Made by a program: the position numbers and the translations under genes. The notes under the pieces are model-generated. The model was given only the letters and a program-made list of their open reading frames with translations. It had not been told where the DNA came from and made no database searches. Source: Epiperipatus broadwayi (lineage: Eukaryota; Onychophora; Udeonychophora; Euonychophora; Peripatidae). From it: a stretch of DNA of 64,000 nucleotides. This document shows positions 54,450-64,000 of this stretch, in pieces; position 1 is the first letter of the stretch; each line of letters begins with the position of its first letter. Location of the stretch: assembly GCA_028023455.1 (NCBI GenBank), contig JAQFVV010013071.1, positions 64,001 through 128,000 of the forward strand, in the 5' to 3' direction.

Positions 54450-56435
54450 TGTTAGTTTGTTTGTAGAAGGTTTTTCTGTGCAATACTGATATCTTGAGAT
54501 TTTTTTTTTAAATTAATGATTCAGTATTTTTTTAGTTCCAGTTTGCGCTGTCATGTGATTGCAAAATAGCGATTGAACCCAAAATATAACTTTAAGAGAG
54601 GGAGTTAAACAAAGTGGATCATCACTGCTATCACATATACAGAAAACATTTCCTCAGTATCACTAAAAAGGCTAAAATAATGTATTATGCAAATTTCAAT
54701 TATATTTCTAGAAACTTCTTTTTATAAAAATCAGACCATTTTGTTATTTTATTTTAATTCTATAATAGAAAATGAAGACATCCATTTAAGAAGATTTTTT
54801 CTTCCTAACAAAATAAATATTAGATTATGTAAAAATTTCTTTTTAAAGTAATAATAATAATAATAACAACAATGTATTGTAAGTTGGAAAAACAAATATA
54901 CCTTGACAATGCATTTAAGTAATTCATATAATTCTCATATGTATACATTTACATGTACCCCCCACATATATATATATATGGCCAATTAATTCTTCAAACT
55001 ACTGATAAATTTAATTTTATTATAATAAAAGGTAATTTTGCTTTTTGTAGAATGAAATCGCAATAATTTATTGAGACAATTTATTTCAATATAATGTAAA
55101 TTAATAATAAAAACTATAATTATTAATATTATTTAGCAAAGTATTTAACATTGCCACTGAAAAGGTTTTATTAATAAATAAAATTACAAATACAAATGAA
55201 AGGGAAATAATAATAATTATTAATATTATATTTACTTATCAATTCATTCTAAGATTCCCTTATTTGAATTTTTCATGTTTTTTTTTTCTGTAAAAAAATA
55301 GTTTTTACAAAAAAATTATAAATATAATCTTTACTATTTACCACCATTTGGAAAATATTAATTGCTTCATACAATTAACATATGATAAAAAAAAAAACTA
55401 AAAAAGATATAAGTAATTATAAAATAAAAATAAATAAATGACATTTTAAAATTTATTAATTTAAAAACTTTTCATCAATTATACTTTTAGATATGTTAGT
55501 TTTAACTTTTTTGTTTTCCATCAATCATATTGAATTTTTTATTCATCTGCTAAAGTTGTAATTCTCACAATAACTTAATAATGAATTATGAAAAAAATAT
55601 TAAATGTTCTACAAAGATAAAATATTATCAAAACAAAAATTAATAAAATATAGTAATTATTAAAAAAATATTTTAAGATATATAAATTTTAAAATTATTT
55701 ATAAATTATATATTGGTATGCTAGTTTAAAAATTAGAACATTTTTAATTTTTTCTTAAAGTGATGTGGTCATCCATCAGATAAATTGCTTATGTTTCATT
55801 TGCTTAAATCACACTTGTACAGCCAACAACCCATTGAGATATTTCTTTTTTTTTTTAAACTGAAGAATTGCATACTTTTAAATATTGATTTTTTAATTTA
55901 AAAAAATTCTGTAGAGGTCAGTATAGTCAAGAAAAAGGCAAGATCAAACTATTTTAATCCTATCTTCATGTGTTTGATGAATTTAGTTCTTTGGATTCTA
56001 TTTTGAGACCATTTGTGAGATCACTGCAAGAAAATTTTTGGAATAATTTGATTTTGTTTTTGCAAAGTTTATTAAGATTTATAATTATTTTTATATAATA
56101 ATTGTGAAATAGTTATTAAAAATCAAAAGTATACATGATTATCTTTTTATTTTATATGTACTTGTTTATTTTTAAAAACAGAAAGCAAAACTTTTTTAGC
56201 ATAATGGTAACAATCACTATGCCTTGTGAAACTGATTCCTAAATATCAACAGTGACACTGTATTAGGATCTTTTGAGTTATTTTAAAAACTAACAATTTT
56301 AATATTTTAAAACAGAATTTAATAGATTTATTAGTGATTAACATTTATTCATATTTTAAAAATAAACTTAAATCAATGATTTTTATTGATTGTTATGAAT
56401 TGCTCATTTCGACTGTTTTCTTATGGACTGTTGAA
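54450..56435. other. AT-rich DNA, no gene seen
   Basis: Very AT-rich; (AAT)n runs near 54850. Confidence 0.5.
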
Positions 56436-56440
56436 TGGCA

Positions 56441-56542
56441 AAAACATGTTTTATTCTGAGTACAAACTCATTTTTTCAATGTTCACATGGCAAAACATGC
56501 TTTATTCTCATTACAAACTCATTTTTTCAATATCCACAAAGT
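56441..56542. repeat. 51-bp tandem duplication
   Basis: AAAACATGTTTTATTCTGAG at 56441 and AAAACATGCTTTATTCTCAT at 56492 begin two direct 51-bp copies. Because 51 is a multiple of three, the enclosing 80-codon frame (56386-56628) stays open and would carry a 17-residue repeat (YKLIFS), but its composition does not suggest a real protein. Confidence 0.7.
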
Positions 56543-56629
56543 TCAAAAATAATTTTTTAGAATTTTTCATTTGTAAACTTAATTTTTACTGGATCAAATC
56601 CAATTTATTGTGTTCTGATATAGAGTAAT

Positions 56630-57610
56630 GGTTTAGTAGTAGTCAAAAGTTGAAATATTGCAGAGAGTATAATGGATTTGTCACACTAGAAAGATTTATA
56701 TTTTAGAATCATTCTACATCTAATTAGAAAAGGATTGTGATATAATATTACCTATCATTTAGTTATTAATAATAGCTTTTTTATGAACACAGGAATCTTT
56801 TAAACACTTAGTAGAATCCATGATTTTGACAGAAGCACTTCATTAAGAGAATCTTGTTTTATTATTTTTGATGACATCGATAAAGTATCTTAATTTTATT
56901 ATTTAAGCAAACATGGCAATATCACACATACATTGAGATAAAAACTAACAATGTTTATATTATTATGTGATTTATTTATTTTTATAAATTAATGTTTAAA
57001 AATGTAACTAATATTGTTGAGATAATTTCAGGATTCCTATATAATTAAAAGTAGTTTTACATGAAGATAATTTATTTCATTATAAGTTTAAAAAATATAA
57101 TAAAAATAATAATAGAAATTATACATATTTAAATTCACCTATCAATCTCACATTGAAAATTTTTTTTTTCTTTTAATATAAAAATAAAAACTAATATGTT
57201 GTACAAAAGTCACAATAAGAAATTGATTATAAGTTAGGCCATTTTGTTTCTCTAGAAATTGTTCACATGATGATATATACAAGAGTTTTTTTCCCTAGAC
57301 TTTTGTGAAGATGATTAAGGAGAAAAATAAAGACTCTGCACTGTTGAAATAGTGCTTGGAAAAAAATAAATAGGTGGGGAGGGGTATAATAGTACTTATC
57401 AATTATTCATATTTCTTTCTGAAATTGTAAAGTCTCCAGTCAATAAAGAAAATCTTTGATTTAGCTCTTCTTACATATATTTATGAGGTGTTCCTTTCTA
57501 GAAAAAATATTTTTATTAATAATAATTTGTTTCAAATATTTATTTTAATTATTACATTTATAAAAAATAAAAAACAAAAACAATACACAACTAAATTAGG
57601 TTGATTTACA
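56630..57610. other. AT-rich DNA, no gene seen
   Basis: No supportable feature. Confidence 0.5.
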
Positions 57611-57617
57611 CTTGGCA

Positions 57618-58220
57618 TCATCATCATTATCATCATTTTCAACCATTATTAATCTACTACAGGATGAAGGTCTTTCTGAATTCAATCCATCTTCTCTGAT
57701 CTCTAGCCTTTTTTCTCCACATCACCTCAGCACACTTTTATTTTATCCATCCTTATTATATATAGTCTCTTTCTAGGTCTTTCACAATCTTTTGGAATCC
57801 ATTTTGACATTTCAACTGCCCATCTGCTAACATCTCTTAGCAATATGTCCATTCCAACTCCATCTCAGTCTCTTAATTCTTTTAATGATATCAGTAACAC
57901 CTGTTGTTCTCTCACCCATATGTTTCATTTGTGATCTCTTCTTATTACTCCTAACATACATCTCCATATTTTGTTGAGTGACCTAAAGTCTATATTACTT
58001 TTCTTTTAAGTGTCCAAGTCTTAGATCCACAAGTAAAGACTGGTAGCACATTTATTAAAAACCTTTCTTTTCAAACACATAGACATATTTCTTTTTAATA
58101 TTAAGTTATTTCTACTAAAATCACTCCAATCAAGTTTCATTCTATGATCAATTTCATCCATTATGTTTCCATCTTTAGTAATAATCTGACCAAGATATTT
58201 GTAGTTGTTAACTTCTATAT
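57618..58220 (-). mobile_element. RTE-type LINE 3' end, copy 2
   Basis: Minus-strand counterpart of 4255-5045, without the SINE and without the 65-bp duplication. It ends with ATG/GAT triplets (plus strand CATCATCATCATTATCATCA) at 57618. The terminal peptide reads EDGLNSERPSSCSRLIMVEN with multiple frame breaks further upstream. Confidence 0.78.
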
Positions 58221-58224
58221 ATAT

Positions 58225-60420
58225 ATGTATATATATATTATTGCATATACTTCTTTCAACAAATAGTTTTTCAGTAGATAAAAAGTTGTCTTTTTAACTA
58301 TTGCGTTTTTACTTATGACATTTTCTCAGGCCCGAAGTCATGAAATTGTCTTTTGCATTTTTTGCCCTCTGCTGAGAAATTTTGCAAATCTTTTTTTTTA
58401 CAGCTTTAAATTCACACACACATATATATTTAATATTTTAATTTCAAAAAAATTCAAAAGATGTCAGGATAGTTAAATAAGTGGGTCTTCAAAGTATATG
58501 TTGATGCATGCCTATTTATTATGTGGTTGATGACCTCAAACTTTGTGAGATTACTTAGGGAAAATAGTACAATAGTCTAAAAACTTATTTTTTTGGAAAA
58601 TTTATGATCATTTTTGTATAGTAATTGGGTAACAATTATAGGAAACCAATATATATATATATTATTACATATTTTTTTTACGGAAATGTTTTATTTTTAA
58701 ATATAAAAGAATACATTTTTCTGAATATTGTTACCATAGAAATTATGGTGTAGGAAATACAACTATCTAGAAATGATGTCACTCAACAGTTTGTTTTAAC
58801 ATTTAGCAATATTGTAAAAATTACAAAAAAGTTTTAATTTTTAAAGCATAAATTGATACATTTACTTGATATTAAAAATAATGTATTCAGGTTTTTTCAT
58901 CAAACAAAGAAGATATCTCTCATTTTGCAAATTGAATTTGCTCCACCTGAAATTTGATGATGTGATAGTCTTTTGTTTTGATTAAAATAAAAATTTTAAA
59001 ATAATTCTGAAAATCAAATGTGATTTTAAAAAATGTATTTAATTTTTAAACAAAAATATCTAACAAATGAGGTCAAATTTATTATATTCTGATAAATAAT
59101 AATAGTTTAATATTAAAGTGAAAGTTGAAAGCTTAAAGTAAATGAGAACAAAGAAATCTGTCAGAATGTTAGCATAGTGTAATAGGGTTAAGAGATATAT
59201 TTAAAACTTTGTGATTAAATGATACCAGCAACAAAAACAAAATAGATGAAAGGTGGATTTTATCATTTAGGACTCATATTTTTCATTGACAAGTAAAATG
59301 TGTGACTGAGTTTCAATGTAAATATGAGATAAACAAAATATGCTGTAATCACATTACTACTGAACAAGATATGAGAGATCTTTTTTTCATAATAAGAGTG
59401 CTTCAATAATGATCTCAATATATATTAATAGTATTTTGTGCATCATTGTGAATTATTTGCATTTGACATGTAACCAAAATAAATATTTCTCTAATACATA
59501 GCTTGTTATATATAACTTGAATTAAATATTTTCATGGATTAATCGTGAAGTAAACAAAAGAATAAGTAGGAGTAATTCCACATAATAGTTAGAGAAAGCA
59601 CTGGTGTTGGAAAGTGACTATCCATTACTACTGATAGACTTTAAGCTAAACTAATTTATTATAGTAGACAATTATAGCTTTTTTGTTTTGTTTTGGGTTT
59701 ACTTCGAAAGAAAAAAACAATCCCCATTTTCGTGAATTAACTGTAATGTAAATAAAAGAACAGATAACTATTAATTACTGTTAGTTTCTCATCAATAATA
59801 ATTTCTGATGTAAAACAATATTTTAATTTTTGGGGAAATATATAAAATTTTCTGGCTAGTGGTTGTTTTTTTTTAATTCTTATTTGTCAGATATCTGTTA
59901 TGTTTGTAGTTTAAAAGAAGATACCTATGTAGAAAATATCCCAAAATATGAGTTTATTATATTATTGCCAGTCTTTAACAAAAATTCAAAATTCTTTAGA
60001 TAAAAATTCTAAGTTATTTTAAAACGAGAAAATATTACAGTTTGTAAATGTTAGCAATTTTAATTTTAATATTAAATATTTATCTTGGCATTTTGAAATA
60101 AAAAAAAAAACCTTTTAATTTCTCTTAATGGTATATTATAAATAATAATAATAATAAAACATTTCAGCGATTAAAAATGAAGTGTAAAAATAATGTAAAT
60201 TTATTATTTTTTCTAGAAATATTTGATAAAGTCTTTTAATGGCTATTTCTCACAATAACCTGTTTTATTTAATATTAAAATCAGAGGTTTGTATAGGAAT
60301 AATTTTACTATTAAACAAATTCTGTAAAATTTAATGTTTGAAGTTGTTAATTAAGTGGATAGAATAGTTTGCCATTTAAATTAAAGATTTTAGTATCAAT
60401 TTTTGAAAAATCTTAGCCTT
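58225..60420. other. AT-rich DNA, no gene seen
   Basis: No open frame above 60 codons and no repeat recognised. Confidence 0.5.
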
Positions 60421-60438
60421 ATTTTTATTGTCGTTGTT

Positions 60439-60552
60439 TTTTTTCCTCATATGTCAAAGCATCGGACGGGAAGCGAACCCACGGCAACCGTCTGCAAGCA
60501 ACTGCTTGCTTGCAAGGCGGTTGCGCTGACCTCTCAGCTACCGACGCTTGAC
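60439..60552 (-). mobile_element. tRNA-derived SINE, copy 15
   Basis: Target duplication TATTGTCGTTGTT (13 bp) at 60426-60438 and 60553-60565. The middle region has an extended CTTGCAAGCAAGCAG hairpin on the minus strand. The 89-codon frame across it is a by-product. Confidence 0.93.
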
Positions 60553-60734
60553 TATTGTCGTTGTTAATAGGAAATTGCTGTGTCCCTTTGGTCTTATTCG
60601 CAAATAAAGCAATTAAATCAGTTATTAGAATTATACAATTACATAAATTCTTAAAAATTTCAAGACGGTTATTAATAATCTTATTAGAAAACATTTAAGT
60701 AAATAAATTATTTATTTATATAATGAAATAACTA

Positions 60735-60965
60735 ATGCAATAAGAAGCAGTATTAAATGGATGCAAGGAAGTTTGTGCACTAGTGCCTACAAAGACCCTA
60801 TCTAGTGCCTACTCATCCAATATCCTCAGACTAGTTTCTAGCTTGTGGTATTCATCAATGTAGAGCCTTGGATTTGAGAGTACTGCACCCAGGTCTTAGG
60901 ATCTAATGCATTCCCTAGCAGCCATCTTTTATCTATTTGATTAACTGTAAAGCTAGGAGCTTAAG
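60735..60965 (-). mobile_element. Hammerhead repeat family B, copy with mutated core
   Basis: Minus-strand copy with the usual block order. A short duplicated TAGTGCCTAC lies near 60781. Carries the hammerhead position at 60824-60863. Confidence 0.75.
60824..60863 (-). ncRNA. Hammerhead motif, family B, inactive
   Basis: Core reads TTGATGA (the first conserved C lost). One stem I strand is CTACA where CCTCA is expected, so it does not pair well with TGAGG. GAA and ACTAGT are kept. Confidence 0.55.
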
Positions 60966-61114
60966 ATGAAAACACAATATTTTCAATCCAAGCTTATTCT
61001 CTTATATAGGACTTGAACTCAGTTCAAAAACTAAACATATTGGTGTCTTTGGTTTTTCAAAACCCACAGTTGCAATTATCGTATAGGCAGGATAGGTATA
61101 AAACCATCAAGCTA

Positions 61115-61235
61115 GAAACTAAATACTGGGGATATTGAATGAATAAGCACTAGATAGGGATTTTATGTGCAGACCTTTTTGCATTCACAGATTACAAAGT
61201 CTTGCACTTGGTGGCAGCATTGTATGGAGAGTTTA
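61115..61235 (+). repeat. Hammerhead repeat family B, 5'-truncated fragment
   Basis: Starts inside stem II (CAAGCTAGAAACTAAATACT) and runs to TGTATGGAGAGTTT, where it is joined to the LINE tail fragment at 61234. Confidence 0.7.
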
Positions 61236-61272
61236 AGGAGAAGCCACACTACATCACATCACATCACATATT
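61234..61272 (+). mobile_element. Isolated 3' terminus of the 24.7-kb LINE family
   Basis: TAAGGAGAAGCCACACTACA followed by CATCACATCACATCACAT matches, in the opposite orientation, the end of the LINE at 24.67 kb. Only the last roughly 20 bases and the pentanucleotide tail are present. Confidence 0.65.
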
Positions 61273-61274
61273 GT

Positions 61275-61945
61275 TATTAAGAAGCACTATTATTATCAGT
61301 CACTCTTAAAGAAGTCTATTTTAATTCCAGGATTTAAAAGAAAAGATAGAAAGACAAATAATAACGTGCTAGAAAACAAAGAAAGTAAGAAAGGAAAAAA
61401 AAAAGAGTCAAAATTAAAGAATGGAAATGTAATTGTACAAACATGCAGCATTATTGTCACAGTTAATACGCAAAGGTTAGAGATATCACAAGCAGTTCAT
61501 GATAGTGAGTTAAAAGAAATTGGGAGAGGATGAAAAAAGAATAATGATGAGCCAATAGCAAATTTATGAAGCTTACCAAATGGATATTTCAGCAAATCTC
61601 TTAAAAAATTGTCAAGTAATTGTAAGAAATTCACCAATATTCTAATATTTTATTTAGCTTTTGGTCTGGATAAATCGAAATTTTCAGTTGTTCCAACCAA
61701 AATAACTGAATTGTTAATTGACCATTGAGACTACACTTGTGTTTCTGCAATGGGTTTGTCCATTTCAAACAATATATTAAAGTAGAGCAGTTATTTTATA
61801 ACTATTCTTTATTAACTCATTAATGAAAACAAAGTCCTTTGGCTGGAGATAGGCTGATATGTCTTTGGCTTTTCTTTACCCTCCTGCAGCTACTTGTTTG
61901 CTGGCTTTGCATTTGACAGTAGAAACTTGACCTAAAGTAATAGTG
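61275..61945. other. AT-rich DNA, no gene seen
   Basis: No supportable feature. Confidence 0.45.
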
Positions 61946-61949
61946 TTAA

Positions 61950-62155
61950 ATCACTAAACATCACATGATCACCATTTCTTATACTAGCACATAATTGTTA
62001 TTAAACAAGGCAAAACTCTCCATACAGTAGTGCCACCCTGTGCCAACCAGAGTAAACAATGGATGCCAGAAGGCTTGTGCATAAAATCCCTATCTAGTGC
62101 CTACTCATCCAATATCCCCAGATTACTGTATGGAGAGTTTTGCCTTGTTTAAAGT
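61950..62155 (-). mobile_element. Hammerhead repeat family B, fold-back copy lacking the ribozyme
   Basis: Minus-strand block order as far as the stem I strand (ATATCCCCAGA, about 62120), then a direct jump to the inverted end TACTGTATGGAGAGTTTTGC and CTTGTTTAA. The hammerhead core is absent. Confidence 0.8.
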
Positions 62156-62159
62156 AAAA

Positions 62160-62695
62160 GTGATTTATTAGTTAAGAAAATATCTGAAGATATTAGTATT
62201 CCTACAGAGTAAAGTTTTTCAAATGAGCTAAAAGTCAGTTCACAACATTCCGATTGTTAGATTCTTTATTCTAGTGCTTTGAATGCATTTGCTAGACTAT
62301 TTAAAACAATCTTTTCATTGTTATAAGAAATGGGTAAAAAATTTGTGTACGTTCAGAAGTTTATTTAAATATTTATGATTATTTTTACAAAATATTTGAA
62401 TTGTAATTATTAAAAAAAGAATTATACTCAGTATTTCTCTTAGACCCCCCCTCATATATTTTACTTTTAATTGGGTTATACAAAGGAAGTTCAATTATGA
62501 CAGATTTTATTAATTCATTTTTAGCTGCTAGTGTTGCAGTAATCTTCCAATAACAAAATAGTAATTGTTATTTTTACGTATTTCACTTTATCATTATTTT
62601 TTTCTGTGCTTGCCAAATTCAAATATGACTTTTAAGGATGTTTTTTATTTGTAAACTTATATTTCTAATAAATCAAACCCAAATGAATGAATTCT
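62160..62695. other. AT-rich DNA, no gene seen
   Basis: No supportable feature. Confidence 0.45.
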
Positions 62696-62700
62696 AATTT

Positions 62701-62801
62701 TTTTTTCTCATGTGTCATAGCATCAGCCGGGAAACGAACCTGCTAACCCGGGACAACAGCTTGTAAAGCAGCAGTCGCTGACCGCTCAACCACCAATGCT
62801 T
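62701..62801 (-). mobile_element. tRNA-derived SINE, copy 16
   Basis: T-run, inverted B box (GGTTCGTTTCCCGGCTGATG on the minus strand) and A box. Only a short TAATTT match remains as a possible target duplication. Confidence 0.85.
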
Positions 62802-62809
62802 GTAATTTG

Positions 62810-63390
62810 CAATAAAGATAAATACTAAAATCAAATGTTTAATCAAATTATTGCCAGGTGAAAGCAATGGAAATGCCCACCAGTTGAAGGATTAATTAAA
62901 GATAACTGTAAAATTGTTCCATAATTTTTTTCATAATTAAATATGAATTCTACGTTTTTATAAGCGTATAATAATTGGCATTTGAATAAATAACTTATTT
63001 AGTTTTAATGCATGGTTTGAAATGTTAGATATCATCATAACTATCATTTTTCATGACATGAAATATAAATTATGACATTTACAGTTTGCTAATATCAAAT
63101 AATATATCAAAGATTTCTGTTTGCCCTCACCATCATAATTTGAGCTTTCTTGTTTTTAAACAAGCTTAGGGAGTTGATCTATAGCCAACCTAATTAACCG
63201 CCCCAAATTGCTTGATAAATGGGTATTTAGCTGTTTTTAGCTAGAGGATAATCAAAGTTGGGAAAAATCACTCTGGCCTTGGGAAAGCTTGTGGAATAAT
63301 ACAAGTTTTTCTATACTATGTCTTTGAAAGACTGTTAGAGGGATCTTTGCCCTGCAGTGAACAGAAGAGCAATACAAAGTCTTTAGATCA
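62810..63390. other. AT-rich DNA, no gene seen
   Basis: No supportable feature. Confidence 0.45.
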
Positions 63391-63399
63391 TCCAGTGAA

Positions 63400-63755
63400 G
63401 TATGAAGTGATGCATATTAGGAGTAAAAAGAAGAGATCGAAGACGAAATATATGGGTGAGTGAACAAACATGCATTACTGACATCATTGATAGAATTAAG
63501 CGACTGAAGTGGAATTGGGCTGGATATATTGGTAGAAGAAATAATAATAGTTGGTCAATTGAAGTTTTAAATCGGATCTCAAGAGATTGTAAAAGATCCC
63601 GAAAGAGACCGCATGTGAGATGGATGGATGAAATAAGGAAATGTGTTGGGGGATATGGAGAAGAGAGGCTAGAGATCGGAGATGGATTGAATTTGGAGAG
63701 ACTTTCATCCTGCAGTGGATCGATAGTGATTAAAAATGATGATGATGATGCGTAC
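63400..63755 (+). mobile_element. RTE-type LINE 3' end, copy 3
   Basis: Plus-strand counterpart of the fragments at 4.3 and 57.6 kb, ending in GATGATGATGATG near 63750. It is the best preserved of the three. Confidence 0.85.
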
Positions 63756-63800
63756 GTTTGTGTTTGGGGAAGGGGGAGACAGATAAACGAAACCATATGA
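63456..63800 (+). pseudogene. RTE-type LINE polyprotein, C-terminal end
   Basis: Open frame of 114 codons. IDRIKRLKWNWAGYIGRR at about residues 11-28 matches the IxxxKWxWAGHxxR block at the C-terminus of many RTE-like LINE proteins. KRPHVRWMDEIRKCVGG at about 49-65 matches the GRPxxRWxDDI block that follows. The native protein would end near the Asp-rich end; the frame reads on into the GAT tail and flank. The first methionine is arbitrary. The minus-strand frame over the same stretch (63383-63805) is its shadow. Confidence 0.8.
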
Positions 63801-63804
63801 AACA

Positions 63805-64000
63805 AATTTCTAAACGAGTTTTACCTTTTATTTTTAAATTTATTAAATTCAATATCTGTATTATATACATGTTTCAAAATGGAGAGATAAAATATTTTAT
63901 AAATATTCATAGTTTGCCTAATTGCCTTTTTACTTTTAAATTATGTTTTATTGCAGAATCAATATTTAAATTTGAAAAAAAAAAAATGCTTTAATTTAAG
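63805..64000. other. AT-rich DNA, no gene seen
   Basis: No supportable feature to the end of the window. Confidence 0.5.

Noticed and set aside
60425-60694. 89-codon minus-strand open frame as a gene
   Set aside because: The N-terminal half is AT-rich low complexity and the C-terminal half is a translation of the SINE. The same applies to frames at 8926, 40253, 48120 and 49242-49534.
1-64000. CRISPR arrays, operons, bacterial promoters or terminators
   Set aside because: No regularly spaced short repeats with unique spacers, and nothing suggests a prokaryotic sequence. The tandem repeats found have units of 51 to about 470 bp without spacers.

Overview
The window looks like a piece of a large, repeat-rich nuclear genome of an invertebrate animal. 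It is very AT-rich by eye, has no long open reading frames, operons or ribosome-binding sites, and is full of eukaryotic transposable-element remains: LINE reverse-transcriptase fragments, Penelope-like GIY-YIG fragments, tRNA-derived SINEs with poly(A) tails and target-site duplications (TSDs), one hAT-type DNA element, and fold-back repeats. The phylum cannot be settled from the sequence. No complete host gene is visible. The best host candidate is one 307-bp internal exon on the minus strand (22118-22424).

The most notable content is two families of dispersed repeats that each carry a hammerhead self-cleaving ribozyme (HHR) motif. Family A (about 1.8-2.7 kb, 6.5-7.3 kb and 51.5-52.8 kb) has the core CTGATGA / GAAA, a TGCT-AGCA stem II, an ACCAA-TTGGT stem I and a short self-complementary stem III. 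It occurs as tandem units of about 444-472 bp, the layout expected of retrozyme-like elements whose RNA is cut at each ribozyme into monomers. Family B (about 3.8-4.1, 8.1-8.4, 19.2, 26.0, 41.6-41.9, 46.4-46.8, 60.7-61.2 and 62.0 kb) has a different hammerhead: stem I CCTCA-TGGGG or CCTCA-TGAGG, stem II AGC-GCT or GGC-GCC, stem III ACTAGT. Its paired bases differ between copies in a compensated way. A diverged A-like tandem pair lies at 46.8-47.3 kb. A third, non-canonical hammerhead-like fold follows the GIY-YIG remnants at 14.1 and 39.5 kb.

Layout: 0.9-2.7 kb, a head-to-head pair of Penelope-like fragments followed by family A; 3.8-5.4 kb, family B, a LINE 3' end and two SINEs; 6.5-7.3 kb, family A split by a hAT element; 8.1-9.1 kb, family B and two SINEs; 11.4-16.5 kb, Penelope-like fragments, a fold-back repeat and an L1/Tx1-like LINE end; 17.3-22 kb, mostly unannotated AT-rich DNA; 22.1-22.4 kb, the candidate exon; 23-28 kb, Penelope-like, LINE, fold-back and SINE remains; 30.5 kb, a perfect 89-bp inverted repeat; 36.1-38.7 kb, the longest LINE remnant (endonuclease to reverse transcriptase, minus strand); 39-41.9 kb, Penelope-like, SINE and family B; 43.6-44.8 kb, a LINE insertion with an 18-bp TSD; 45.7-47.3 kb, Penelope-like, family B fold-back and diverged family A; 48.1-49.4 kb, SINEs; 49.5-51.5 kb, a 2-kb palindrome running into the family A array; 53.6-64 kb, mostly unannotated DNA with fold-back, LINE, SINE and family B fragments.

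Working interpretation (inference): Penelope-like and LINE retrotransposons supply the reverse transcriptase, while the short HHR repeats and the SINE are non-autonomous passengers. The frequent head-to-head arrangement of both the Penelope-like and the HHR repeats suggests they share an insertion mechanism.
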